Shown here piece by piece: positions 1 through 6,861 of a stretch of 39,982 nt of DNA. Location: contig DAHVFB010000019.1 of the NCBI GenBank assembly GCA_027317185.1, positions 1 to 39,982 on the forward strand. Direction: 5' to 3'. Position numbers and translations under genes: made by a program. The notes below the pieces were generated by a model. That model did not search any database. It saw nothing but the letters and a program-made list of their open reading frames with translations, and was not told the DNA's origin. The DNA is from Deltaproteobacteria bacterium. GTDB lineage: Bacteria; Desulfobacterota; Binatia; Binatales; Binataceae. Within the stretch, counting starts at the first letter, position 1, and each line of letters starts with the position of its first letter.

Positions 1-45
1 GATCCGCGATCCGTCGAGCACGGCGCGGCGGCGGGCGGAAAGTAG
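1..45 (+). CDS. C-terminal tail of an upstream gene (partial)
   Basis: Frame 1 is open from the window edge to a TAG at 43-45 and encodes the tail DPRSVEHGAAAGGK. It ends 8 bases before the dioxygenase small-subunit gene. In this family the large (alpha, Rieske) subunit gene usually lies immediately upstream of the beta subunit, so this is probably the end of the alpha subunit. Fourteen residues cannot prove that; the assignment rests on position alone. Confidence 0.5.
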   Translation, partial: DPRSVEHGAAAGGK

Positions 46-53
46 GGTAGACG

Positions 54-572
54 GTGGCGGCAAAATCCAACGGGCGGGTTGCCAAAAGCAAGCCCGTCGA
101 TCTTGAGCGTGAAGTCGAGCGGTTCTTTTTTAATGAGGCCGGGTTACTGGATGAGTGGCGGCTCACCGAATGGTTGGCGCTGTTCACAGGCGACGCGCGC
201 TATTGGGTCCCTACCACCGACCTGCCGCAGGGACAGCCGGGCGAGGTGCTCGGGCTGATCGACGACGATTTCACGCGTCTGCAGGCGCGGGTGGATCGGC
301 TGCTGTCGCGCCATGCGCATCGCGAATTTCCATGGTCCCGCACCCGCCGATTCGTCACCAACGTGCGAGTCACCGAAGTCGATGGCGATCAGGTGAAAGC
401 CACCGCCTCGTTCCTGGTTTATCGGATTCGCAACCGGCACGTCGATCCTTATATTGGCCGGTACGAATACGTGTTTCGGCGAGTCGAGGGCGAGCTGAAG
501 ATCGTATGGCGCGCCGCCATTCTTGATTTGGAAGCGCTCGAACCGCACGCCACTATCAGCTTTATCCTCTAA
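54..572 (+). CDS. Aromatic-ring-hydroxylating dioxygenase, beta (small) subunit
   Basis: This 172-residue protein matches the small-subunit family of ring-hydroxylating dioxygenases (SnoaL/NTF2-like fold, usually 160-190 residues). The family pattern is clear: an N-terminal helix with VERFFFNEAGLLDEWR, then WLALFTGDARYWVP, the region LSRHAHREFPWSRTRRFVTN, and a C-terminal beta-rich part with FLVYRIRN, YIGRYEYVFRR and KIVWRAAILD. The beta subunit is structural; catalysis and the Rieske cluster sit on the alpha subunit, whose end is probably at 1-45. Together they would cis-dihydroxylate an aromatic ring with electrons from a reductase not seen here. The start is GTG at 54, with GGAAAG about 10 bases upstream. 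The substrate cannot be told from the small subunit. Confidence 0.9.
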   Translation: MAAKSNGRVAKSKPVDLEREVERFFFNEAGLLDEWRLTEWLALFTGDARYWVPTTDLPQGQPGEVLGLIDDDFTRLQARVDRLLSRHAHREFPWSRTRRFVTNVRVTEVDGDQVKATASFLVYRIRNRHVDPYIGRYEYVFRRVEGELKIVWRAAILDLEALEPHATISFIL

Positions 573-630
573 CTCACTGCAACCCTCGTTAATAACGGAT
601 ATCCTTCCGAGCGAGGGGGATATTTCACGC

Positions 631-1254
631 GTGAGTATTTGTTTCAAGCCCGTGGTTTGGCTGCGATGCGCCGCGCTAGCGATGGCCGTCGCGCTGGCGG
701 GATGCATGACGGCCGCGCTGGAACTGGCGCCGATCGCGGTGCAAGCGGCCGAGGATGTCGGATATGGCGTGATCAAACTGGCGGCCGACGCCACGATGCC
801 CTCCCATGACCATGGCGATCAGCAGGACAAATCCAATCGGGATAAATCTCAAATCTGCGCCACGATGGAGACGCAGCCGCCGCTGATAATCGAATTCCGT
901 ACCGATGCCACCGGTGGCAACCTGCAATATCGTGAATTAACGCTGAACGACGACTCGGGCATCTCGAAGTGGCAGGTGATGGCCGATCCCGAAGCCGATG
1001 CGTATGGATGGCGGCCGACGGTCAATCTCGCGACCATGGATTTTCAGCCGCCGATCAACAGTTGGCTCAAAGCCGGCTCCCGCGCCTATATCGCCTATGC
1101 TCCCGAGGGCGGCGACGATTCGGATGAGCGCGAGGAATATGACGACCTGGTGACCGACTTCGGTCCGCGCTTTGGCATGTTCCACTGGAAAGGCGATGCG
1201 TACGATTACGGCGTGCTGCCGGAACTGCCTTGTTTCCCGCCGCCCGAGGGATGA
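631..1254 (+). CDS. Putative lipoprotein of unknown function
   Basis: The frame is open from 523, but the likely start is GTG at 631: a purine-rich GCGAGGGGGAT lies just upstream, and the N-terminus then becomes a proper lipoprotein signal (SICFKPVVWLRC, a hydrophobic AALAMAVALA, lipobox LAGC with the lipidated Cys near residue 25). The mature part of about 183 residues has no motif I recognise. It is acidic around residues 165-180 (GGDDSDEREEYDD) and ends in a Pro-rich tail. It follows the dioxygenase gene by 58 bases and precedes a hydrolase gene, so it may share their transcript. An envelope location is a safe inference; the function is unknown. Confidence 0.7.
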   Translation: MSICFKPVVWLRCAALAMAVALAGCMTAALELAPIAVQAAEDVGYGVIKLAADATMPSHDHGDQQDKSNRDKSQICATMETQPPLIIEFRTDATGGNLQYRELTLNDDSGISKWQVMADPEADAYGWRPTVNLATMDFQPPINSWLKAGSRAYIAYAPEGGDDSDEREEYDDLVTDFGPRFGMFHWKGDAYDYGVLPELPCFPPPEG

Positions 1255-1353
1255 ATGCGCGCATGGCCTGATCCTCCCTTGCCAATTCGGGCCGGTTTCT
1301 TTATCAGATGAGGTGATTAGCGCGAATCGCCGCTGGTGGGAGGCCTCAACCGC

Positions 1354-2292
1354 ATGACGCTCGATCCTCAAATGAAGCTCATTCTCGATATGGCGGCGGC
1401 CGCGGGCGCGCCGCCGGTGCGCGATTTCGCGCCGGTTCAAGCGCGCGCTGAATTCGCGCGCCGAATGGGATTTTTCCGGCGCGGCGAACCTGAAGCGGTG
1501 GGCCGCATCGAGGATCTCACCATCGCCGGGCCGCACGGCCCGATTCCTATTCGCCTGTACTATCCCAAAGCCAAACCGCCTATCGGGGCTGCGATGTTTT
1601 TTCATGGCGGCGGATGGGTGATCGGCAATCTGGAAACCCACGATTCGACCTGCCGCGAGCGGGCCAACGGATCGGGGGTGATGGTCGCTGCGGTGGACTA
1701 CCGGCTGGCGCCGGAAAACAAATTTCCGGCCGCCGCCGATGATTGCTACGCCGCAACTGAATGGATCGCAGAGCATGCCGCCGACCTGGGCTATCCGGCC
1801 GGACGGCTCGCGGTGAGTGGCGACAGCGCGGGCGGCAACCTCGCGGCGGTGGTGGCGTTGATGGCGCGCGATCGGCGGGGACCATTGCTGCGCTATCAGC
1901 TCCTGATTTATCCGGCGCTCGATCCCGAACTCAAAGCCGCCTCTCACAGTGAATTCGATCGCGACGGTTATGTATTGTCGCGGGCAGATATGGTGTGGTT
2001 CTGGAATCATTATCTGCGCAACCAGGACGATGTGGCGAATTCCTACGTGAATCCGGCGCGCGCCAAAAATCTTGCGGGCCTGCCGCCCGCGTTGGTGATA
2101 ACCGCGGGATTCGATCCGCTGCGCGACGAGGGCGAAGCGTACGCCGAGTTGTTGCGCAAAGCAGGGGTGCCGGTCGAGTGCACCCGCTACGGCGGTTTGA
2201 CGCATGGCTTCTTCAACATGGCGTCGCACATCGATGAGGCCAAAAAAGCGGTGGCCCAGGCCTGCGCAGGTATTCGCGCCGCGATGGCTTGA
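1354..2292 (+). CDS. Alpha/beta hydrolase, hormone-sensitive-lipase family esterase
   Basis: A 312-residue carboxylesterase of the HSL (family IV) type. With the start at ATG 1354, the oxyanion-hole motif HGGGW begins at residue 84. The nucleophile Ser158 sits in GDSAGGN, the likely acid Asp254 in GFDPLRDEG, and the catalytic His284 in LTHGFF. Length and order are normal for the family. GTG 1336 in the same frame is possible, but GGGAGG at 1338-1343 is well placed as the ribosome site for 1354. Family members hydrolyse short-chain esters in the cytoplasm. Next to a dioxygenase and an amidohydrolase, a part in degrading an organic substrate is plausible but not shown. Confidence 0.88.
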   Translation: MTLDPQMKLILDMAAAAGAPPVRDFAPVQARAEFARRMGFFRRGEPEAVGRIEDLTIAGPHGPIPIRLYYPKAKPPIGAAMFFHGGGWVIGNLETHDSTCRERANGSGVMVAAVDYRLAPENKFPAAADDCYAATEWIAEHAADLGYPAGRLAVSGDSAGGNLAAVVALMARDRRGPLLRYQLLIYPALDPELKAASHSEFDRDGYVLSRADMVWFWNHYLRNQDDVANSYVNPARAKNLAGLPPALVITAGFDPLRDEGEAYAELLRKAGVPVECTRYGGLTHGFFNMASHIDEAKKAVAQACAGIRAAMA

Positions 2293-2409
2293 AATCGAGA
2301 CGCGAAACGACTGCGGGCAACTGCCGCACCGTTCATTTCGAAGCTGCTTGTCAACGAGCCGCTAACTTACTAGGTATGAGTTCTGATCTACTGTGCGGAG
2401 GATAAGACG

Positions 2410-3537
2410 ATGCTGAAGCCGATCCTTTCTGCCGATTCGCATGTGCTGGAACCACCCAATACTTATTCCGATCGCATGGATCGGCGTTTCAAGGATCGCG
2501 CACCGCGGATGGTCCACGATGACAAAATGGGCGATACCTTTGTTATCGATGGCATCAATCGGTTGGTTCCGATGGCGGTCTTGTCAGGCGCCGGCATCCC
2601 TCCGGATCAGATCAGACATAATGCGCGATTCGAGGATTTGCAGCGCGGCGGTTGGGATCCTGAAGTGCGGATGCGCGATCAGGATCGCGACGGAGTGGCG
2701 GCCGAAATCATGTACCCGAGCGTCGGGATGGTGATCTGCAAGCATCTGGACCTCGACTATCGCAAAGCCTGCCTCGACGCCTACAACCTTTGGCTGGCGG
2801 AATATTGCTCGGCATATCCGGACCGGCTGCTCGGCGTCGGGATGACTTCAATGCGCTCAATGGACGATGCGATTGCCGAAGTACGGCATATCAAACGCCT
2901 CGGATTGCGCGGCGTGATGCTGCCCGGATGGCCCGGCGACGAGGATTATGACAGCCGTATCTACGATCCGATCTGGGCCGAATGCGTCGACCTCGGCTTG
3001 CCGGTGACGTTCCATCATCTGGCGGGCGCGCGCGATCCCAACGCGGTTACCGGTTCGATGTATGGCATCGCCAATCGCGGAGTTAATTCGCAGCTAAACG
3101 GCTGGATGAACCTGATCCGCGGCAATCAGGATCTGCTCGCGATGTTCGTCTTCGGCGGCGTCTTCGAGCGCCATCCGAAACTCAAGCTGATTTGCGCAGA
3201 GGCCGATGCCGGCTGGGTGCCGCATTTTCTCTACCGGATGGATTACGCCTACGACCACCATCGGCATCATCTTAAAACCGAGCCGCTCTCCAAACCGCCG
3301 AGCGAACATTTCCGGGACAATGTCTACGTCACCTTCCAGGACGATCAGATCGCGTTCAAAACCCGCCATCTGATGAACCTGCGCCATCTGATGTTCGCCA
3401 ATGATTTTCCGCACTTCGATTCAACCTGGCCGCGCTCGCGCGAGGTGATCGAAGAACATACCGCGGGGATGACCGACGAGGAGAAAAACCTGGTCCTGCA
3501 CGATAATCTGGTCGAGTGCTACGGCCTGAAAATGTAA
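2410..3537 (+). CDS. Amidohydrolase-2 family metal-dependent hydrolase
   Basis: A 375-residue TIM-barrel protein of the amidohydrolase-2 family (the ACMS decarboxylase/resorcylate decarboxylase kin). The N-terminal ADSHVLEP supplies the usual metal-binding position of the first strand. Later come FHHLAGARDP with paired histidines, the LICAEADAGWVPHFLYRMD segment, and NDFPHFDSTWP with the catalytic-type Asp near the C-terminus. Relatives carry out hydrolysis or non-oxidative decarboxylation, and the substrate here is unknown. GGAGGATAAG ends just before ATG 2410 and fixes the start. The 117-base gap upstream has TTGTCA at 2348 as a possible -35 but no good -10, so I did not call a promoter. 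Confidence 0.85.
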   Translation: MLKPILSADSHVLEPPNTYSDRMDRRFKDRAPRMVHDDKMGDTFVIDGINRLVPMAVLSGAGIPPDQIRHNARFEDLQRGGWDPEVRMRDQDRDGVAAEIMYPSVGMVICKHLDLDYRKACLDAYNLWLAEYCSAYPDRLLGVGMTSMRSMDDAIAEVRHIKRLGLRGVMLPGWPGDEDYDSRIYDPIWAECVDLGLPVTFHHLAGARDPNAVTGSMYGIANRGVNSQLNGWMNLIRGNQDLLAMFVFGGVFERHPKLKLICAEADAGWVPHFLYRMDYAYDHHRHHLKTEPLSKPPSEHFRDNVYVTFQDDQIAFKTRHLMNLRHLMFANDFPHFDSTWPRSREVIEEHTAGMTDEEKNLVLHDNLVECYGLKM

Positions 3538-3555
3538 TCCGAGCGAACCGAGAGG

Positions 3556-3882
3556 ATGACCAAGCGGACGGTGAAAGATCGTGCAGAGCGATGGCCGACG
3601 CATCCGGGAGCTATCCTGCGCGAGGATGTGCTTCCGGAGCTCGGCCTCTCGGTGAGCGAGGCGGCCCGTCAACTTGGCGTAACCCGCCAGACGCTTCATC
3701 GGATTATGGCCGAGAAGGTATCGGTCACGCCGGAGATGGCCGCGCGGCTAGGCCGGTTCTGCGGCAACGGACCCGGATTGTGGCTGAGGATGCAGCAAGC
3801 GTATGACCTCTGGCGCGCCGAGCGCGAGCTTCGCGCCGAGCTTGAACTGATTCCGGTTCACCATGCGTCTTCTGCAGCTTGA
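3556..3882 (+). CDS. higA: HigA-type addiction-module antitoxin / XRE-family regulator
   Basis: This 108-residue protein has the HigA/VapI helix-turn-helix pattern: PGAILREDVLPELGLSVSE, then AARQLGVTRQTLHRIMAEK as the helix-turn-helix, then TPEMAARLGRFCGNGPGLW and LRMQQAYDLW, which is the family signature. HigA normally binds the HigB mRNase and represses its own operon. In typical higBA loci the toxin gene lies directly upstream, but here the preceding gene is the amidohydrolase with only 18 bases between, and nothing toxin-like follows before the opposing gene at 3989. It is therefore an orphan antitoxin or a domesticated repressor. GAGAGG abuts the ATG, so the exact start is not certain. 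Confidence 0.85.
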   Translation: MTKRTVKDRAERWPTHPGAILREDVLPELGLSVSEAARQLGVTRQTLHRIMAEKVSVTPEMAARLGRFCGNGPGLWLRMQQAYDLWRAERELRAELELIPVHHASSAA

Positions 3883-3886
3883 ACCT

Positions 3887-3920
3887 GGGAAAGACCGACC
3901 CGAGAGGTACGGTCTTTCCC
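3887..3920. terminator. Perfect 11-bp inverted repeat between convergent genes
   Basis: GGGAAAGACCG at 3887-3897 and CGGTCTTTCCC at 3910-3920 are exact reverse complements around a 12-base loop. The hairpin lies 4 bases after the higA stop and before the opposing dehydrogenase stop, where a shared terminator would be expected. There is no T-run on either strand after the stem, so it is not a classic intrinsic terminator. Confidence 0.5.
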
Positions 3921-3988
3921 CCTGGGCGTCGCTTTCAAAAGCCGTCATCTGAAGCCGAGCACGTGGCATCGAGGGGGAGAAGTTTTCG

Positions 3989-5026
3989 CTAACTACCCGT
4001 CGTGCGGTGGGCGCGCCAATGCGGTGTCACGGTCGGATTGACAACGTATTCCGGCAGCTCCCCGCGCAGCGCCCGGATGCAATTTTCGGTCTGCACGGCC
4101 GGCATCCGTTCCATCAGCTCCGGGCTCATTCCGGCTACGTGTGGCGTAATCAGTACGCGGTCCTCAAGATCGGAAGACAGCAGCGGATTGGTGGAAGCGG
4201 GTGGCTCGGGTTCGAATACATCGAGGGCCGCACCGGCGATGCGATTGTGGTGCAGCGCCGCGGCCAGCGCGGCCTCATCGAGCAGCGCGCCGCGCGCGGT
4301 ATTGATGATGTAGGCGGTCGGTTTCATCAGCGCGAGCTCTTTCGCGCCGATCACGTTGCGATTTTCCGCAGTGACGACCGCATGCAGGCTGACGAAATCG
4401 GACTCGGCCATCAAGCGATCCAGCGGTACTAATTCGACTCCCGCTTGCGCGGCGCGTTCGGGTTTTACGAAGGGATCGAAGGCGAGGACGCGCACCTCGA
4501 ACGCTCTCAACAGACTGGCGACGCGTGAGCCGATCCGGCCAAAGCCCACCAGCCCGACCGTCTTGCCGCGCATGAAGCTGCCCACGATACTGCGCCAGCG
4601 GCCCGCCCGGCCTTGTTTATCGCCGGGTTTGAGCTGCTTAGCCATCGCGAGCATAAACGCGACCGCATACTCGGCGACCGCCAGATAGTTTTCGGGAATC
4701 GGCGTGTTGCTGACCAGGATGCCAAGCTCGGTCGCGGCTTTGATGTCGATCCTTTCGACGCCGATACCGAGTTTGGCGATCGTTACCAGGCGCGGCGCCG
4801 CGAGCATCACGGCGCGGGTGAACAGTTCGCGCGAACTGACCATCAGGGCGTCCATCTCACGCACCATCGATTTAAGCTCATCCTCGGAATAGATACCGGC
4901 GGCATCGGTGAAGGGGCGGCCTAGGACGATTTCGCATCCGGCAGCGCGGAGCTGGCTTTCCATTCGGTTACCGGCCTCGCCGCCAACTGGTTCAGTAATT
5001 AGAACTCGATACTTTTTTTCAGCCAT
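3989..5026 (-). CDS. D-2-hydroxyacid dehydrogenase (phosphoglycerate dehydrogenase-like)
   Basis: A 345-residue NAD-dependent D-isomer-specific 2-hydroxyacid dehydrogenase. The Rossmann motif GLVGFGRIGSRVA lies near the middle. The catalytic Arg is in INTARG, the Glu in DVFEPEPP, and the catalytic His in TPHVAGMSPE. It lacks the C-terminal ACT domain of the long serA type, so serine synthesis is possible but not assured; the substrate may be another 2-hydroxy acid. The frame stays open to 5071, but ATG 5026 gives the normal start MAEKKYRVLITEP, with AAGGCG a few bases upstream. It stands alone, convergent with higA and divergent from the gene at 5266. Confidence 0.87.
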   Translation of the reverse strand: MAEKKYRVLITEPVGGEAGNRMESQLRAAGCEIVLGRPFTDAAGIYSEDELKSMVREMDALMVSSRELFTRAVMLAAPRLVTIAKLGIGVERIDIKAATELGILVSNTPIPENYLAVAEYAVAFMLAMAKQLKPGDKQGRAGRWRSIVGSFMRGKTVGLVGFGRIGSRVASLLRAFEVRVLAFDPFVKPERAAQAGVELVPLDRLMAESDFVSLHAVVTAENRNVIGAKELALMKPTAYIINTARGALLDEAALAAALHHNRIAGAALDVFEPEPPASTNPLLSSDLEDRVLITPHVAGMSPELMERMPAVQTENCIRALRGELPEYVVNPTVTPHWRAHRTTGS

Positions 5027-5229
5027 TTTTCGCCTTGCTGCATGGGAACTAACCCGATCTGCGGTGGACAATAACCCAGAAAAGTTCTTTATTGAAGCGT
5101 CTAAACCTGCCTTTCGATCAAATTTACGCCTATAACGGGACGGGTTGTCTTGGCCGTATGCTTGCTTATGTTCCGGTCAAGGTGGCGTGAATTGAGAGTT
5201 GAAGGGTAAACGCAAACGCCAGTGATGCG

Positions 5230-5235
5230 TATAAT
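5230..5235 (+). promoter_or_regulatory. -10 box (TATAAT) for the His/Trp-rich secreted protein
   Basis: An exact TATAAT lies 30 bases before the ATG at 5266, the right distance for a short leader holding the GAGGAGG ribosome site at 5252-5258. No convincing -35 hexamer lies 16-18 bases upstream (GTAAAC at 5206 is the nearest position). The call rests on the -10 and its placement. Confidence 0.5.
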
Positions 5236-5265
5236 AGGTAAAGGAGAATTTGAGGAGGCTTGAAA

Positions 5266-5889
5266 ATGAAAACAATGTTCGCGATGGCTGCCGCGATGGC
5301 CGTGACCTGCGCGTTAGCGATGCCGGCCGCAGCTCAATACGCAAATCAGGGTGAGATAAACACTTTCAATGCGTTCTTAAACCACCATCCCAAGCTCAGT
5401 GAGGAGCTCTCGAGGAACCCCAATTTAGTCGACAGCAAGGTGTATCTGGAACGGCATCCGGAGCTGCATTCGTATCTCGCCAACCATGATTCGCTGCGCA
5501 ATTCGATTCAGCACCATCCCGGCGTCTTCATGCGCGACCGGCGAGGCCGATATTCCTACGGATGGAATCACGAGGGTGGTCCGACGGCAGCTTGGGGTCA
5601 GGAATGGGATAGGATGCACAACTACGGCTACAACGACCCGGCCGACCATCAGTGGCACAATCGCGAGTGGTGGGAACACAATCGCGGCGATTGGGTAAGA
5701 GACCATCATCCCAACTGGGAGGCGGCCGATGCGGCCCATCGCGAACGTGCCGAAGAGTGGCAGGAGCATCACGGCGGAAATTGGCAGAATCAGCAGGGCG
5801 GAGACTGGGGCGGCCGCGGCCATCACGATAATGGCCGGCATGAGGGCTGGTACAAGAACCACGGTCCTCGCGGTCACGACAACGACTGA
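5266..5889 (+). CDS. Secreted His/Trp-rich protein with HHP repeats, function unknown
   Basis: A 207-residue protein with a clear Sec signal (residues 1-24, ending AMPAAAQ). The N-terminal half has a degenerate repeat of about 22 residues: FLNHHPKLSEEL..NPNLV, YLERHPELHSYLANHDSL, then IQHHPGVFM. The C-terminal half is dominated by roughly a dozen Trp and fifteen His, plus Asn, Gly and Asp (QWHNREWWEHN, DHHPNW, WQEHHGGNW). It has no cysteines after the signal peptide and no enzyme motif. His-rich secreted proteins often bind metals, but that is inference. The start is ATG 5266, seven bases after GAGGAGG; TTG 5260 is in frame but less well placed. It has its own promoter and a strong terminator, so it is monocistronic and probably well expressed. 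Confidence 0.85.
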   Translation: MKTMFAMAAAMAVTCALAMPAAAQYANQGEINTFNAFLNHHPKLSEELSRNPNLVDSKVYLERHPELHSYLANHDSLRNSIQHHPGVFMRDRRGRYSYGWNHEGGPTAAWGQEWDRMHNYGYNDPADHQWHNREWWEHNRGDWVRDHHPNWEAADAAHRERAEEWQEHHGGNWQNQQGGDWGGRGHHDNGRHEGWYKNHGPRGHDND

Positions 5890-5932
5890 TCGGCCGATGT
5901 CGATTTCGCTTGCCGCTTGATCGATCTGGCGC

Positions 5933-5972
5933 AAACCGCAGGAGGGGAAAATCCTCCTGCGGTTTTGTTTTT
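5933..5972 (+). terminator. Rho-independent terminator of the His/Trp-rich gene
   Basis: AAACCGCAGGAGG at 5933-5945 pairs perfectly with CCTCCTGCGGTTT at 5953-5965 (13 bp, 7-base loop), followed by the T-rich run TGTTTTT. It begins 43 bases after the stop at 5889. Confidence 0.95.
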
Positions 5973-5985
5973 CATACGGCCCACC

Positions 5986-6020
5986 AAAAAAAGGCCGCCG
6001 GAGCCGTAGCTCCAGCGGTC
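5986..6020 (-). terminator. Rho-independent terminator of the 41-residue membrane protein gene
   Basis: Read on the minus strand, ACCGCTGGAGC (6019-6009) pairs with GCTCCGGCGG (6004-5995) over a four-base loop with one G-T wobble. Seven T (5992-5986) follow the stem after GCC. It ends the transcript of the small gene at 6183-6058 and faces the terminator at 5933-5972. Confidence 0.85.
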
Positions 6021-6057
6021 GCAATCCCGAGAATGCGTTTCGGAGAATGCTCTGGAA

Positions 6058-6183
6058 TTAGCTCCTGAGAACTTTCAAGAACCGATCGGCTTGATGGTCA
6101 GTCCGGGTTTCCCAGACGTACCAGTTAGCTACTGCTAGAACTGCCACCACAACACCCGCTATCGACATAGCGAAAAGATTCAT
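6058..6183 (-). CDS. Small single-pass membrane protein, 41 residues
   Basis: A short gene easily missed. ATG at 6183-6181 is preceded by a strong AGGAGGA site (complement of 6193-6199, about 10 bases away) and runs to TAA at 6060-6058. Residues 2-23 form one hydrophobic segment (NLFAMSIAGVVVAVLAVANW), followed by a charged tail (WETRTDHQADRFLKVLRS) of about 18 residues. A good terminator lies 38 bases downstream. Good ribosome site, membrane segment and terminator together make this a convincing gene. The function is unknown; the tail would be cytoplasmic or periplasmic depending on topology. Confidence 0.8.
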   Translation of the reverse strand: MNLFAMSIAGVVVAVLAVANWYVWETRTDHQADRFLKVLRS

Positions 6184-6453
6184 CGCTGATTTTCCTCCTG
6201 CTTTTAATCCGTAATGCTAGCCAACTGAGACCGCGTTACGTTGGACGTTGTTGGAGCGAATAACGTGCCGAAGCTTCGATCATTAACTTCGCTCATGAAA
6301 GAGGTCTCGAAATGACAGAAAATAGCCCGTAATTAGGGGGTTTTCTGAAGGGGATTAAGGAGCTATGCCGATTCGATTAACGGAATGTTTTCGCAAAATT
6401 CGATTAACTGCCTTCGTAACAGCGAATTGTTTGCGATTTGCGAAAAGGGAGTC

Positions 6454-6861
6454 TTAAAACAATCGGAGATCACCCTCCGGATGACCGCCCAAATCGCTTT
6501 CGCTGTCCGGGGTCGAGGCCGGACGATGATTGTTACTGGGCGTGACCGGCGGATTCTGTGCCGGATCCAGCACCGACAGGCGATCGAATTTTTTGGTCAC
6601 GACTTCAAGCAGTTTTTGATCGGGACGCCAGGAATCCTGCTCCGTGGCGCGCACCACGGTGCCGATGAAATCGTAGCGCCACCAATAGATGATGCGCAGC
6701 GGCAAACCGGCGGGATCCTCCGTCAGATCGCGATAGATCCATTTCTCGTTGAACCGGTAGCCATTCTCATCGTAAAGCCGGGGATCGTTGAGGCTGCCTT
6801 CGGTCCGCTCGGGCGTACCCAGGAGCGCGACAATCGCGTTGCGGCGTGGAATCTGGCTCAT
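6454..6861 (-). CDS. Hypothetical protein encoded at the end of the nuo operon
   Basis: A 135-residue soluble protein not recognised. It begins MSQIPRRNAIVALLGTPER and contains RLYDENGYRFNEKWIY, an aromatic stretch IIYWWRYDFIGTVV and a basic/acidic RPDQKLLEVVTKKFDRL. The last 35 residues look disordered (PPVTPSNNHRPASTPDSES). Its ATG overlaps the nuoEF stop by 4 bases (ATGA), so it is translationally coupled to complex I genes. No cysteines, signal or membrane segments are seen. A complex I assembly or accessory role is a guess from position only. Confidence 0.75.
   Translation of the reverse strand: MSQIPRRNAIVALLGTPERTEGSLNDPRLYDENGYRFNEKWIYRDLTEDPAGLPLRIIYWWRYDFIGTVVRATEQDSWRPDQKLLEVVTKKFDRLSVLDPAQNPPVTPSNNHRPASTPDSESDLGGHPEGDLRLF

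Noticed and set aside
937-2229. A 430-codon minus-strand frame opposite the lipoprotein and hydrolase genes
   Set aside because: It is rich in Arg and His, has no motif, and the plus-strand hydrolase has a full catalytic triad; it is a shadow frame.
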